From: JAYFNU01 sp034933305
GTDB lineage: Bacteria > Bacillota > Clostridia > Oscillospirales > Ruminococcaceae
NCBI GenBank assembly: GCA_034933305.1
Contig: JAYFNU010000001.1
Coordinates: 124,001-188,000, forward strand
Direction of reading: 5' to 3'
DNA length: 64,000 bases
Numbering within the stretch: position 1 is the stretch's first letter; every line of letters begins with the position of its first letter. The position numbers and the translations under genes were made by a program. The notes beneath the pieces were generated by a model that worked only from the letters and a program-made list of their open reading frames with translations, did not search any database and was not told the origin of the DNA. Shown piece by piece: positions 1 through 8,082 of this stretch.

Positions 1-1157
1 CCTGCTCGGCGAAATCGGACTTTGTGTCGCGCATCAGCCACGACATCCGCACGCCGATCGGGGCCATCACCAACATCACCGATTTTGCGTTCGAGGACAT
101 CCATGACCCGGAAAAGCTGAAGGACGATCTGCGGAAGATCCGGGTGTCGAACGAGTTCCTTCTGTCCCTCGTCAACGACGTGCTGGACATCTCCAAGATC
201 GACAGCGGCAAGATCGAGCTGCACCCGGAGCCGTATCTCTACGCCGACCTTGTGTCGAGCATCCAGAATATGTTCGCGCCGCTGTGCGAGAGCCGGGGGA
301 TCCGGTTCGTCATCGACCGGAAGCCTGTTGTCCCCTTTATTTATATCGACCACGTCCGCCTCAACCAGATCGTGATGAACCTGATCTCCAACGCGGTGAA
401 GTATACGCCGAAGGGCGGGACCGTCACCGTTTCGGCGGGCGGCGGCCGGCGGCCGGACGGACAGTTCGACTGCGTCCTGACCGTGTCGGACACCGGCATC
501 GGCATGAGCCGCGAGTTTCAGAAGACGATGTTCGACCCGTTCACGCAGGAGGAGTCCAACCCCGGGCGCGATAAGTCCGTGCAGGGCACGGGGCTGGGGC
601 TCTCGCTCGTAAAAAAGCTCACCGATCTCATGGGCGGAACGATATTCGTCAAGAGCGAACTCGGCCGCGGCACGGAGATCTCGGTATCGTTCGTCGCGGC
701 CGAGGCGCACGCCGGTTTCCCCGCCGCGGACAAACAGCAGGGGGAAGGGACGCGCAAGACCGCCGGAAAGCTGTCCGGCGCGGTCCTTTTGGCGGAGGAC
801 AATGCGATCAACATGGAGATCGCCAAGCGGATCCTCGAAAGCTTCGGCCTGCGCGTCGTCCACGCCGAAAACGGAGCGCACGCCGTCAGGCTGTTTTCCG
901 CGTCTGAGCCCGGCGGGTATCGCGCCGTGCTCATGGACATCCAGATGCCGGTCATGAACGGCTACGATGCGGCAAAGGCGATACGGGAGCTGAACCGGCC
1001 GGACGCGAAGAGCGTCCCGATCATCGCCATGACGGCGGACGCGTTCACGGCCGCCGTCGAGCACAGCAGGGCCGTCGGCATGACCGACTACGTCACGAAG
1101 CCCATTGCGCCGGAGGTGCTGTTCGGGGCCCTGTCCAAAGCCATGGGCGGGCGCTGA
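1..1157 (+). CDS. hybrid sensor histidine kinase/response regulator, 3' part (partial)
   Basis: The 5' end lies outside the window; the frame is already open at base 3 and reads into the H-box SRISHDIRTP, whose phospho-accepting His codon is at 39-41. The HATPase domain follows with N-box NLISNAVKYTP, G1 box SDTGIGM and G2 box GTGLGLSLVKKL. After a short linker comes a receiver domain beginning VLLAEDNAINMEIAKR, with the phospho-accepting Asp codon at 936-938 (LMDIQMPVMNG) and the conserved Lys in YVTKPI. The protein is a membrane-linked or cytosolic phosphorelay sensor whose input domain cannot be seen. It has no DNA-binding domain, so it must pass phosphate to another protein. A second hybrid kinase follows after about 50 bases, so the two are probably co-transcribed. 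The family call is firm; the signal is unknown. Confidence 0.93.
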   Translation, partial: CSAKSDFVSRISHDIRTPIGAITNITDFAFEDIHDPEKLKDDLRKIRVSNEFLLSLVNDVLDISKIDSGKIELHPEPYLYADLVSSIQNMFAPLCESRGIRFVIDRKPVVPFIYIDHVRLNQIVMNLISNAVKYTPKGGTVTVSAGGGRRPDGQFDCVLTVSDTGIGMSREFQKTMFDPFTQEESNPGRDKSVQGTGLGLSLVKKLTDLMGGTIFVKSELGRGTEISVSFVAAEAHAGFPAADKQQGEGTRKTAGKLSGAVLLAEDNAINMEIAKRILESFGLRVVHAENGAHAVRLFSASEPGGYRAVLMDIQMPVMNGYDAAKAIRELNRPDAKSVPIIAMTADAFTAAVEHSRAVGMTDYVTKPIAPEVLFGALSKAMGGR

Positions 1158-1208
1158 AAAACCGCGGATACGGCAAGATCCATACTTTCGGAAAGCGCAG
1201 GGAACAGA

Positions 1209-3335
1209 ATGGAAAAACGTGCTGAGATCAAAAAAGCGGACGCGGCGCAAAGCCGCGCGAAGCATATCTTCTTCAATATCGTTCTCGTGCTGGCTCTGGC
1301 GCTTGGCATATTCTCGTTCGGGCGCTCCTATCACCGGATGCGGCAGTCGGTCCAGGACGAGCGCGCCGCTTCCGTCGAGCAGCTCGCCGCGCTCATTACG
1401 GGCAAGGTCTCCCAGCTGCGCGGCAACTATCTCGGCGAGGCGATGCAGCTCGCAAAAACGATTGAGCATTCCGGCGCCGGGAGCCTGGCGGATATCGCCT
1501 ACCTTGACAGCGACACGACGCTGATCGCGCTGGTGGGAGAAAACGGCGTCTATACGGCGCTCGACGGCACTTCGATGGTTGTCCACGATCCGGAGCTGCT
1601 GTCGAGGCTTGTCGCCGGGGACGGCGCGAACACCACGTTCGCCACCGTGGAGACGCTCGGAGATTACTGGCTTTTCTCCGTGCCGCTGGACGGCGTGCGC
1701 ATCGGCGGCGTCCGCTACATCGGCGTCGTTCTCGCCGTCACCGCCGAGACCTACGCCGACGCCGCGACGATCACGCTCTACGATCATCTCGGCGAGAGCC
1801 TCGTGGTGGCGGAGGACGGCACCATCAAGATGCGCCCCTCCGATCCCACCGCAGAGAGCTCCTTCGACGGCTACAATCTGCTGAAGATCCTGGAAAGCAG
1901 CAGCATGACGCGGGATCAGCGGCAGGCGCTGGCCGCCGCGCTCGCGCAGATGCAGGAGTACGACGTGACCTGCGAGCTCGACGGCGTGACGTGGATCATC
2001 CACAGCGTTCCCTCCGACGGCGGGCGCAACATCGTGGTGGCGGTGCCGGTCTCCCTGACGGCCCAGAGCACCTACCGCGGTATGTCCGTCACGCTTTTGT
2101 GCGCCGCGCTCGTGGTCGTCGCCCTCGCCGCGCTGTTCCTGTACAATTTTGCCTTCGTTCTGCGCAAGAACCAGCAGATCCAGCTGGAAAACGTGCGGGC
2201 GAAATACAAGAGCGATTTTCTCGACAAAATGTCCCACGACATCCGCACGCCGCTCAACGCCATCGTGGGGATGCATGAGCTGGCGCTGCAGTCCATCGAC
2301 GACAGGGAAGCCGTGCGCGACTGTCTCGTCAAGGCGAAAAAATCCGGCGAATACCTGGTCTCGGTCATCAACGACGTGCTGGACATGAGCCGCATCGAAA
2401 GCGGGCGCATGACCCTCTCGCACAACCGGTTCAGTCTGACGGAGCTGCTGGAGGGCGTGCTCGAGATCGAATCGCCGGCGGCGTCCGAAAAGGACCTGTC
2501 GCTGACGCTGGAAACGCCTTCCCCGATCGGGACGGATTTCATCGGCGACGGGCAGCGGCTGCGCCAGTGCGTGATGAATCTCGTCAACAACGCGGTCAAA
2601 TTTACCCCGTCCGGCGGCCACGTGGCGGTGTCCTGCGCTGCGCAGCCGTGCGCAGATGGGCGCTGCGCGGTCCGGATCTCCGTAAAGGACGACGGCATCG
2701 GCATGAGCGAGGAGTTCATGCGGAACCTATTCACGCCGTTTGAGCAGGAGCGCAGCTCCCTGGTCAGCGGGACGGGCGGCAGCGGGCTGGGCCTTTCGAT
2801 CGTCCATGAATTCGTGACGCTGATGGGCGGCACCGTCACGGCGGCCAGCCGGCAGGGCGGGGGCAGCACCTTTGTCATCGAGCTCACGCTCGAGACCGCG
2901 CCAAAGGCCGAAAAAGCGCCGGCGATCTCCGACGGCGAGCTGAAGGCGAAGCTGCGCGGGCGGCGTGTCCTGCTGGTCGAAGACAACGCGATCAACCGGC
3001 AGATCCTGTCGATGCTGCTCACCAACCTCGGACTTTCGGTCGACGAGGCGGAGAACGGAAAGATCGCGGTGGACATCTTCGCCGCCTCGGCGCCCGGGAG
3101 CTGCTCGCTGATCCTCATGGATATCATGATGCCGGTCATGGGCGGCCTCGAGGCCGCCGCGGCCATCCGCGGGCTCAGCCGCCCGGACGCCGGGACCGTT
3201 CCGATCGTGGCCCTGTCCGCCAACGCCTTCGAAGAAGACGCAAAGAAATCCATGGAGGCCGGCATGCAGATGCACCTTGCGAAGCCGGTGGATATAGAAG
3301 CCCTGAAAGAGATTCTGAGGAACTATATAGTCTGA
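1209..3335 (+). CDS. hybrid sensor histidine kinase/response regulator with extracellular sensor domain
   Basis: 708 residues. A first membrane helix lies near residues 20-38 (FFNIVLVLALALGIFSFG). An extracellular segment of about 250 residues follows, of the size and layout of a Cache-like sensor, and a second helix lies near 295-318. The cytosolic part has a HisKA domain (phospho-accepting His343 in MSHDIRTPLN), a HATPase domain (NLVNNAVKF, KDDGIGMS, GGSGLGLSI) and a receiver domain whose phospho-acceptor is Asp638 (LMDIMMPVMGG), with Lys in LAKPVD. No output domain is present, as in the kinase upstream. The next gene encodes an extracellular solute-binding lipoprotein, with its ribosome site GAGGAGG overlapping the stop of this gene. 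That lipoprotein could present a ligand to this sensor, which is inference. Confidence 0.93.
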   Translation: MEKRAEIKKADAAQSRAKHIFFNIVLVLALALGIFSFGRSYHRMRQSVQDERAASVEQLAALITGKVSQLRGNYLGEAMQLAKTIEHSGAGSLADIAYLDSDTTLIALVGENGVYTALDGTSMVVHDPELLSRLVAGDGANTTFATVETLGDYWLFSVPLDGVRIGGVRYIGVVLAVTAETYADAATITLYDHLGESLVVAEDGTIKMRPSDPTAESSFDGYNLLKILESSSMTRDQRQALAAALAQMQEYDVTCELDGVTWIIHSVPSDGGRNIVVAVPVSLTAQSTYRGMSVTLLCAALVVVALAALFLYNFAFVLRKNQQIQLENVRAKYKSDFLDKMSHDIRTPLNAIVGMHELALQSIDDREAVRDCLVKAKKSGEYLVSVINDVLDMSRIESGRMTLSHNRFSLTELLEGVLEIESPAASEKDLSLTLETPSPIGTDFIGDGQRLRQCVMNLVNNAVKFTPSGGHVAVSCAAQPCADGRCAVRISVKDDGIGMSEEFMRNLFTPFEQERSSLVSGTGGSGLGLSIVHEFVTLMGGTVTAASRQGGGSTFVIELTLETAPKAEKAPAISDGELKAKLRGRRVLLVEDNAINRQILSMLLTNLGLSVDEAENGKIAVDIFAASAPGSCSLILMDIMMPVMGGLEAAAAIRGLSRPDAGTVPIVALSANAFEEDAKKSMEAGMQMHLAKPVDIEALKEILRNYIV

Positions 3336-3348
3336 GGAGGTCTGCACG

Positions 3349-5187
3349 ATGAAAAGAAGCGGTATCCCCGCGGCCCTGCTTGCCGTATTGCTGCTGCTGA
3401 CGGGCTGCGGCGCCGAAAATCCCTACACGCCGTCCGACGACATCGTCAGCTACAAGTCCGTCGATTCGTCCAAAACGGTGATCACCGTCGGCAAGTATGC
3501 CGTCGCCAATTCGGACGAGCTGGAGGCGGCGCTGGAGACGAGGTTTCCCGAGGTGGATTTCGTGTTTACGGAGCCGGACGCGGGGGACAACGACATCGCC
3601 TACATGAAGCTCATGTCCGACGGCGGAAAGCTGGAGGACATCCAGTTCTGCGCTCACATCATCGGGAAGGACAATGATTTCCTGTACGACATGTCCGGCG
3701 AGAACTTCACCGGCGCGTTCAACCTTTCCTCGCTGGACTCCATGAGCGTGGACGGGAAGCTCTATCAGATCCCGGTGTCCAACACGCTCATGGGCATCGC
3801 CTACAACAAGTCGCTGTTCGAGCGCAACGGCTGGCAGGTCCCCGCCGACCTGGACGGACTCTACGCGCTCTGCGATACGATCGAAGCCGCGGGGATCCGG
3901 CCTTTCGTTCCCTGCCTCAAGTATTTCACCGTGGACGAGTCCGTCGCCTTCGGCCTGAGCTACGACGACGTGTTTGCCAGCGCCGAAAAACAGGTCCGCT
4001 ACCACGACTTCTACAGCGGGAACGGCACCTGTCAGGGGCTGCTGGAGCCGGCGTTTCAGGCGGTGAAAAACCTGTACGACAGGGGCTATGTGAACGCGGA
4101 CGACTTCTCCTCCAGCGTCACCGAGCTCCGGCAGGATCTGTACGCCGGCAAGATCGCCATGCTGCCCAGCAACGTGAGCATTCTTATGTTCGCCAGGGAC
4201 GAGAAGCCGGCCGATGAGATCGGGTTTATCGGCTACCCCACAAAGACGCCGGGACAGCGCTGGATGCAGATCGCGCCGGGAAATCTGCTGTCGATCTCCG
4301 CGGTCTCCATGCGGGACGCGAAGAAAAAGCAGATCATTCTCGACGCGCTGGAATATCTGACGACGGAGGAGGGGCAGACGATCCTGCTCAACTGCTTTCC
4401 GGGCGTCAGCAGCCTGAAGGAATACACGCTGGACGCGGACATGATCTCGCCGGAGGCCAGCGACTGCATCCAAAGCGGGCGCATTTTCTACGCCGATTAC
4501 TACGCGTCCAACGAGCTGGTCCCCGCCTGGCAACAATACGCTTCGGGTCAGATGTCGCTTGAGGACTTCGTCGCCGCAAACGACGCGGCGAAGCCCGCGG
4601 ACTATCTCGGCGCGCTGAACGAGGCGCCCATCGGCACCGCGGCGGAGGACTTCACCGTGCTGGACACCAGCCTGTACATCGCCGACGTCATGCGCGAGGC
4701 GACCGGCGCGGACATCGCGCTGATCCTGAACGCCAGCTTTTACACCGGCAATCTGGCGCGCATTTTCAAGGGCGATATCCGCCTGCCCAGCCGCTTCGTG
4801 CTGAAGAGCGTCGGCTCGAAGGATTATCTGACGACCTACGAGATCACCGGCGCGAACCTCAAAGCCCTCATGGAGCACCCCGTCATCAAGGGCGCGGAGG
4901 TCAACGCGCTCTACGCCTGCTCCGGGCTGAAGGTCAAATACGCCCCCTGGGCGCCGGCGGACGCCAACGTGCTGAGCCTGACGCTGGCCGACGGCACGGC
5001 CATCGACGACAGCGCGGCCTATACCGTGGCCGTCTGGGCGGGCGCCATCGACGACAGGTACATTTCCGCAAAGCTGCAGGAGTTCCCCGATGCCGGCATG
5101 AACAAGGACCTGATGACCGCGGCCATCCGGAAGGCCGGGACGATCGCGCCCGCGCACGACGGCCGCGTTTCGCTGGTCTGGGACTGA
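3349..5187 (+). CDS. lipoprotein: extracellular solute-binding domain fused to 5'-nucleotidase C-terminal domain
   Basis: 612 residues with a lipoprotein signal (LLLLTGC, lipidated Cys20). Residues 45-420 resemble a family-1 ABC solute-binding protein: an acidic periplasmic-type fold with typical segments such as YQIPVSNTLMGIAYNKSLFERNGW. Residues about 424-612 match the 5'-nucleotidase C-terminal domain: the pattern SLYIADVMREATGADIALI, then a conserved ITGANLKALME and a SGLKVKY strand. The metallophosphatase domain that normally precedes this C-terminal domain is absent, so no nucleotidase activity is expected; the domain normally binds nucleotide bases. No ABC permease or ATPase lies nearby. 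The genes upstream are two hybrid kinases, which suggests a ligand-binding receptor role, possibly for a nucleotide-like or sugar ligand. The family calls are good; the role is inferred. Confidence 0.8.
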   Translation: MKRSGIPAALLAVLLLLTGCGAENPYTPSDDIVSYKSVDSSKTVITVGKYAVANSDELEAALETRFPEVDFVFTEPDAGDNDIAYMKLMSDGGKLEDIQFCAHIIGKDNDFLYDMSGENFTGAFNLSSLDSMSVDGKLYQIPVSNTLMGIAYNKSLFERNGWQVPADLDGLYALCDTIEAAGIRPFVPCLKYFTVDESVAFGLSYDDVFASAEKQVRYHDFYSGNGTCQGLLEPAFQAVKNLYDRGYVNADDFSSSVTELRQDLYAGKIAMLPSNVSILMFARDEKPADEIGFIGYPTKTPGQRWMQIAPGNLLSISAVSMRDAKKKQIILDALEYLTTEEGQTILLNCFPGVSSLKEYTLDADMISPEASDCIQSGRIFYADYYASNELVPAWQQYASGQMSLEDFVAANDAAKPADYLGALNEAPIGTAAEDFTVLDTSLYIADVMREATGADIALILNASFYTGNLARIFKGDIRLPSRFVLKSVGSKDYLTTYEITGANLKALMEHPVIKGAEVNALYACSGLKVKYAPWAPADANVLSLTLADGTAIDDSAAYTVAVWAGAIDDRYISAKLQEFPDAGMNKDLMTAAIRKAGTIAPAHDGRVSLVWD

Positions 5188-5300
5188 CGCGGGGAAAGCC
5201 GCGGGCGGATCGCGCGGGGAAAGCCGCGCGCCAAAAGCCTGCGGGATCCGCCCCCGACGCCGGCGAAAACGCTGAGCTCCGGGGACTTTCGGCATTTTTC

Positions 5301-5329
5301 TTGCGGTTTTTCCGCGAACGGATTATGAT
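5301..5329 (+). promoter_or_regulatory. SigA-type promoter for the LytS-type kinase gene
   Basis: TTGCGG at 5301-5306 and TATGAT at 5324-5329 are 17 bases apart, and the ATG of the kinase gene lies 46 bases downstream. The rest of the 5188-5374 gap shows no gene. Confidence 0.55.
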
Positions 5330-5374
5330 AAATCCAATAGAACGCGGCGCGGCTGCTGCAGAAGGATCACGCAT

Positions 5375-6664
5375 ATGACGGAGAGCTTTTTCCCCTATCT
5401 TTTCACCGAGGCATTCTGCATCCTATACGCGCTCACCATTTTGCTGCGCCTGCACAAGGGCGGCGGGCGGGAGACCGGCTGGCTGAGAAAGATCATCCTG
5501 ACGTACATCGTCGTCGTGGCCGCCGATATGATCAGCACGCTCGCGACGGGCGACGCCCGCCCCTGGGCGCGCGCGCTCAACGCCGCCTTCAACGCGGTCG
5601 CGGTGGCCGGGGTCGCGCTGGGCTGCTATCTCTGGTTCGTGTTTGTGGAGTACCGCCTCGCCGCGGGGGCGCAGCATCCGCAGTGGCGGCGCACGCTCGC
5701 CGCCGCCCCGGCCGCGGTCATGTGCGCGCTCGACCTGCTGTCCGGCTTCACCGGGTGGATCTTTTATGTGGATGCGGGGGGCAACTACAGGCTGGGCAGT
5801 CTGTTCTGGCTGCAAAGCGTGACCACCTTCGCCTACCTGCTGCTGCCCACGGCGCACGCCGCCTTCATGGCCTTCCGCACGCACCAGCGCGAGAAGCGGG
5901 CGGAATACCTGACGTATATCGTGTTCATCGCCATCCCCATCGCCGGCGTGGTCGTCGAGGACTCCTTCCCCCGGGTCCCCCTGCTGGAGCTGTCGATCTT
6001 CGCGATCATCCAGCTGCTGTTTTTGATCCTCTACGTCGACCGCGAGTACGAGCTGGCGAAAAAGGAGCGGGAGCTGACCGAATCGCGCATGGCGATCATG
6101 CTCAGTCAGATCCAGCCGCACTTTCTGTACAACGCGCTGGGCACGGTCGCCGCGCTGTGCCGCAGCGATCCGGCCAAGGCGGAACAGATCACGCTGAAAT
6201 TCTCCGATTTTCTGCGCGGCAACCTCGACTCGCTGACGGCCGAGCGGACCATCCCGTTCGGGCAGGAGCTCACGCACGCCCGGAATTATCTCGACATCGA
6301 GCAGGTGCGGTTCGGCGCGCGGCTCAACACGGTGTTCGACATCGCCACGACGGAGTTCCGGCTGCCCACGCTTACGCTGCAGCCGATCGTGGAAAACGCG
6401 GTGCGCTACGGCGTGACCAAGCGGGAAAACGGCGGCACGGTGCGGATCTCGACCAGGGAGAACGCGGACGGCTTCGAGATCGTCGTCGAGGATGACGGCG
6501 TCGGCTTCGACCCGATGCAGCCCCACGAGGACGGGCGCACGCACATCGGCATCCAGAACGTCCGCGAGCGGCTCGAGCGCATGTGCGGCGGCAGCCTGAT
6601 CATCGACACGCAGCCCGGCATCGGGACCCGTGCCGTGATCCGCATCCCCAGAACGGAGGCGTGA
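5375..6664 (+). CDS. LytS-family sensor histidine kinase with polytopic membrane N-terminus
   Basis: 429 residues. The first 220 residues hold about six or seven hydrophobic segments, beginning LFTEAFCILYALTILLRL, and form a membrane sensor without a large extracellular domain. The catalytic part is of the His_kinase (PF06580) type: SQIQPHFLYNALGTVAAL with phospho-acceptor His249. The ATP-binding domain has VENAVRYGV, DDGVGFD and IGIQNVRERLE. Kinases of this class phosphorylate LytTR-type or similar response regulators; the regulator gene follows after 6 bases, so the two form one operon. The ligand is unknown. Confidence 0.92.
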   Translation: MTESFFPYLFTEAFCILYALTILLRLHKGGGRETGWLRKIILTYIVVVAADMISTLATGDARPWARALNAAFNAVAVAGVALGCYLWFVFVEYRLAAGAQHPQWRRTLAAAPAAVMCALDLLSGFTGWIFYVDAGGNYRLGSLFWLQSVTTFAYLLLPTAHAAFMAFRTHQREKRAEYLTYIVFIAIPIAGVVVEDSFPRVPLLELSIFAIIQLLFLILYVDREYELAKKERELTESRMAIMLSQIQPHFLYNALGTVAALCRSDPAKAEQITLKFSDFLRGNLDSLTAERTIPFGQELTHARNYLDIEQVRFGARLNTVFDIATTEFRLPTLTLQPIVENAVRYGVTKRENGGTVRISTRENADGFEIVVEDDGVGFDPMQPHEDGRTHIGIQNVRERLERMCGGSLIIDTQPGIGTRAVIRIPRTEA

Positions 6665-6670
6665 CAGACG

Positions 6671-7477
6671 ATGCTGGTTTTGGCAATGGACGATGAGATC
6701 CTTCTGCTCGACGCCCTCACGGCCGCCATCGGGCGGGTGCGCCCGCAGGCCGAGGTGCTGGCCTTTACGCGCAGCACGGCGGCGCTGCAGGAGCTGGCCG
6801 AGCGGCAGCTGCACCCCGACGTGGCGTTTCTCGATATCGAGATGCCGGGCATGGGCGGCCTCGAGCTGGCCCGGCGGCTCAAGGAGCAGAGCCCGCGGGT
6901 CAACATCGTGTTCGTCACGGGCTTTTCCCAGTATGCGCTGGAGGCGATGAAGCTGTACGCCAGCGGCTATATCCTCAAGCCGGTAAGCGATGAAGAGCTC
7001 GCGTGCGAATTCGAAAACCTGCGGCATCCGCCGCAGCCGCGCCCCGCGTCCAGCCGCATCCGGGTGCAGTGCTTCGGCAACTTCGAGGTCTATGTCGACG
7101 ACCGGCCGGTGGAGTTTCCGCGCTCGCGCGCCAAGGAGGTCTTCGCCTATCTGGTCAGCAAGCGCGGCACGGCCTGCACCCTGCCGGAGATCGCGGCCGT
7201 CCTGTTCGAGGACGAGCCCTATTCGCAGCAGCTGCGCGACCGCACCCGCAAGCTGATCCAGACCATGATCCAGGCGTTTTCCGCCTGCGGCGCGGGCGAG
7301 CTGTTCAACAAGACCTACAACAACATCGCGGTGCGCGACGAGATGCTCGACTGCGACTACTACCGTTTTCTGAAGATGGACACGGCCGCCGTCAACGCCT
7401 ATGCCGGCGAATTCATGGCCCAGTACGAATGGGCGATCTTCGTCACGGGCTACCTCGACCGCCGCGTCGGCGAATAG
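6671..7477 (+). CDS. response regulator, receiver domain plus SARP/OmpR-like winged-helix output
   Basis: 268 residues. The receiver occupies about residues 1-115, with acidic Asp7 and Asp8, phospho-acceptor Asp55 (FLDIEMPGMGG) and Lys in GYILKPV. From about residue 130 a transcriptional-activator winged-helix region follows (RVQCFGNFEVYVDDRPVEF, then FPRSRAKEVFAYLV), similar to the DNA-binding part of SARP regulators. This differs from the LytTR output usually paired with a LytS-type kinase. The gene sits 6 bases behind the kinase gene and ends at a strong terminator. Its targets cannot be read from the sequence; the receiver gene and the giant surface protein downstream are candidates by position. 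Confidence 0.88.
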   Translation: MLVLAMDDEILLLDALTAAIGRVRPQAEVLAFTRSTAALQELAERQLHPDVAFLDIEMPGMGGLELARRLKEQSPRVNIVFVTGFSQYALEAMKLYASGYILKPVSDEELACEFENLRHPPQPRPASSRIRVQCFGNFEVYVDDRPVEFPRSRAKEVFAYLVSKRGTACTLPEIAAVLFEDEPYSQQLRDRTRKLIQTMIQAFSACGAGELFNKTYNNIAVRDEMLDCDYYRFLKMDTAAVNAYAGEFMAQYEWAIFVTGYLDRRVGE

Positions 7478-7481
7478 AAAG

Positions 7482-7519
7482 AAAAAGGACCGGATTCAGT
7501 GCGAATCCGGTCTTTTTTT
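7482..7519 (+). terminator. intrinsic terminator after the LytS/regulator pair
   Basis: A perfect 10-bp stem (GACCGGATTC at 7488-7497 with GAATCCGGTC at 7503-7512), a 5-base loop, an upstream A-run and seven T residues. It ends the two-component operon 5 to 40 bases past its stop codon. Confidence 0.9.
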
Positions 7520-7542
7520 GTCCACTTTTGTCCCACTTGCCC

Positions 7543-7551
7543 TGATATACT
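7543..7551 (+). promoter_or_regulatory. extended -10 promoter for the receiver-like gene
   Basis: TGATATACT is an extended -10 element (TG, one base, TATACT), directly behind the terminator and 38 bases before the next ATG. No good -35 hexamer stands at 17 bases, which extended -10 promoters tolerate. Confidence 0.45.
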
Positions 7552-7589
7552 GTTGCCAAAGCGTGAAAATATGACATAAAGAGGGGAAA

Positions 7590-7961
7590 ATGGTGAATAT
7601 TCTTGTCGTTTCCTGTACACAGGATACCCTGAAGATGCGAAAGGAACTGTTGGAATTTGCCTTCCCGGAGGCGCAGATCGCCCCCTTTGTCGATCCGCTC
7701 CTCGCCGCACAGTACGTCGGCGGGCACGATGTGGATCTGGCGCTGTGCGATTTCCGGCTGCGCATCATCGACGGCATCCAGCTCATCAAGCTCCTGCAGC
7801 GGCAAAACGACAAGGTCATCCCCGCTTTGACCGAAAGCGACGGCCGGCATCGCGCCGACGCGCAGACGCTGGGCATCGGCTACCTTCCCCAGCCGATCAG
7901 CCCGCGCGAGCTGCGCAGCTTTTACAGCGGCGCCGTCGTGCTGCGCGAGGACGCGATTTGA
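7590..7961 (+). CDS. stand-alone degenerate receiver-domain protein
   Basis: 123 residues, started at the ATG behind the purine-rich GAGGGGAAA. The fold pattern is that of a CheY-like receiver (NILVVSCTQDTLKMRKEL, then DVDLALCDFRLRIIDGIQLIKLL). Asp54 occupies the phospho-acceptor position. The N-terminal acidic pair is missing (SCTQD instead of DD), and the invariant Lys before Pro is Gln101 (YLPQPIS). Such changes usually weaken phosphorylation, so the protein may act as a constitutive or protein-binding receiver. It has no output domain. It lies directly upstream of the giant surface-protein gene and may be transcribed with it. Confidence 0.72.
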   Translation: MVNILVVSCTQDTLKMRKELLEFAFPEAQIAPFVDPLLAAQYVGGHDVDLALCDFRLRIIDGIQLIKLLQRQNDKVIPALTESDGRHRADAQTLGIGYLPQPISPRELRSFYSGAVVLREDAI

Positions 7962-8069
7962 GCGGCGGCGCAGGGGCCCGCGCGCCCGCAGTCAAAGTCC
8001 CGCATGTGGAAAATAAATTGATGATTCCTGTCCCTGAAACCGCCGGACAGCTCCGCGGCCTTGGACAGC

Positions 8070-8075
8070 AGGAGG
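8070..8075 (+). promoter_or_regulatory. ribosome binding site deciding the start of the giant gene
   Basis: AGGAGG lies 4 bases before a GTG at 8080 and 7 bases before the ATG at 8083. The ATG spacing is normal, so 8083 is preferred. The rest of the 7962-8082 gap shows no gene and no convincing promoter. Confidence 0.7.
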
Positions 8076-8082
8076 TACAGTG

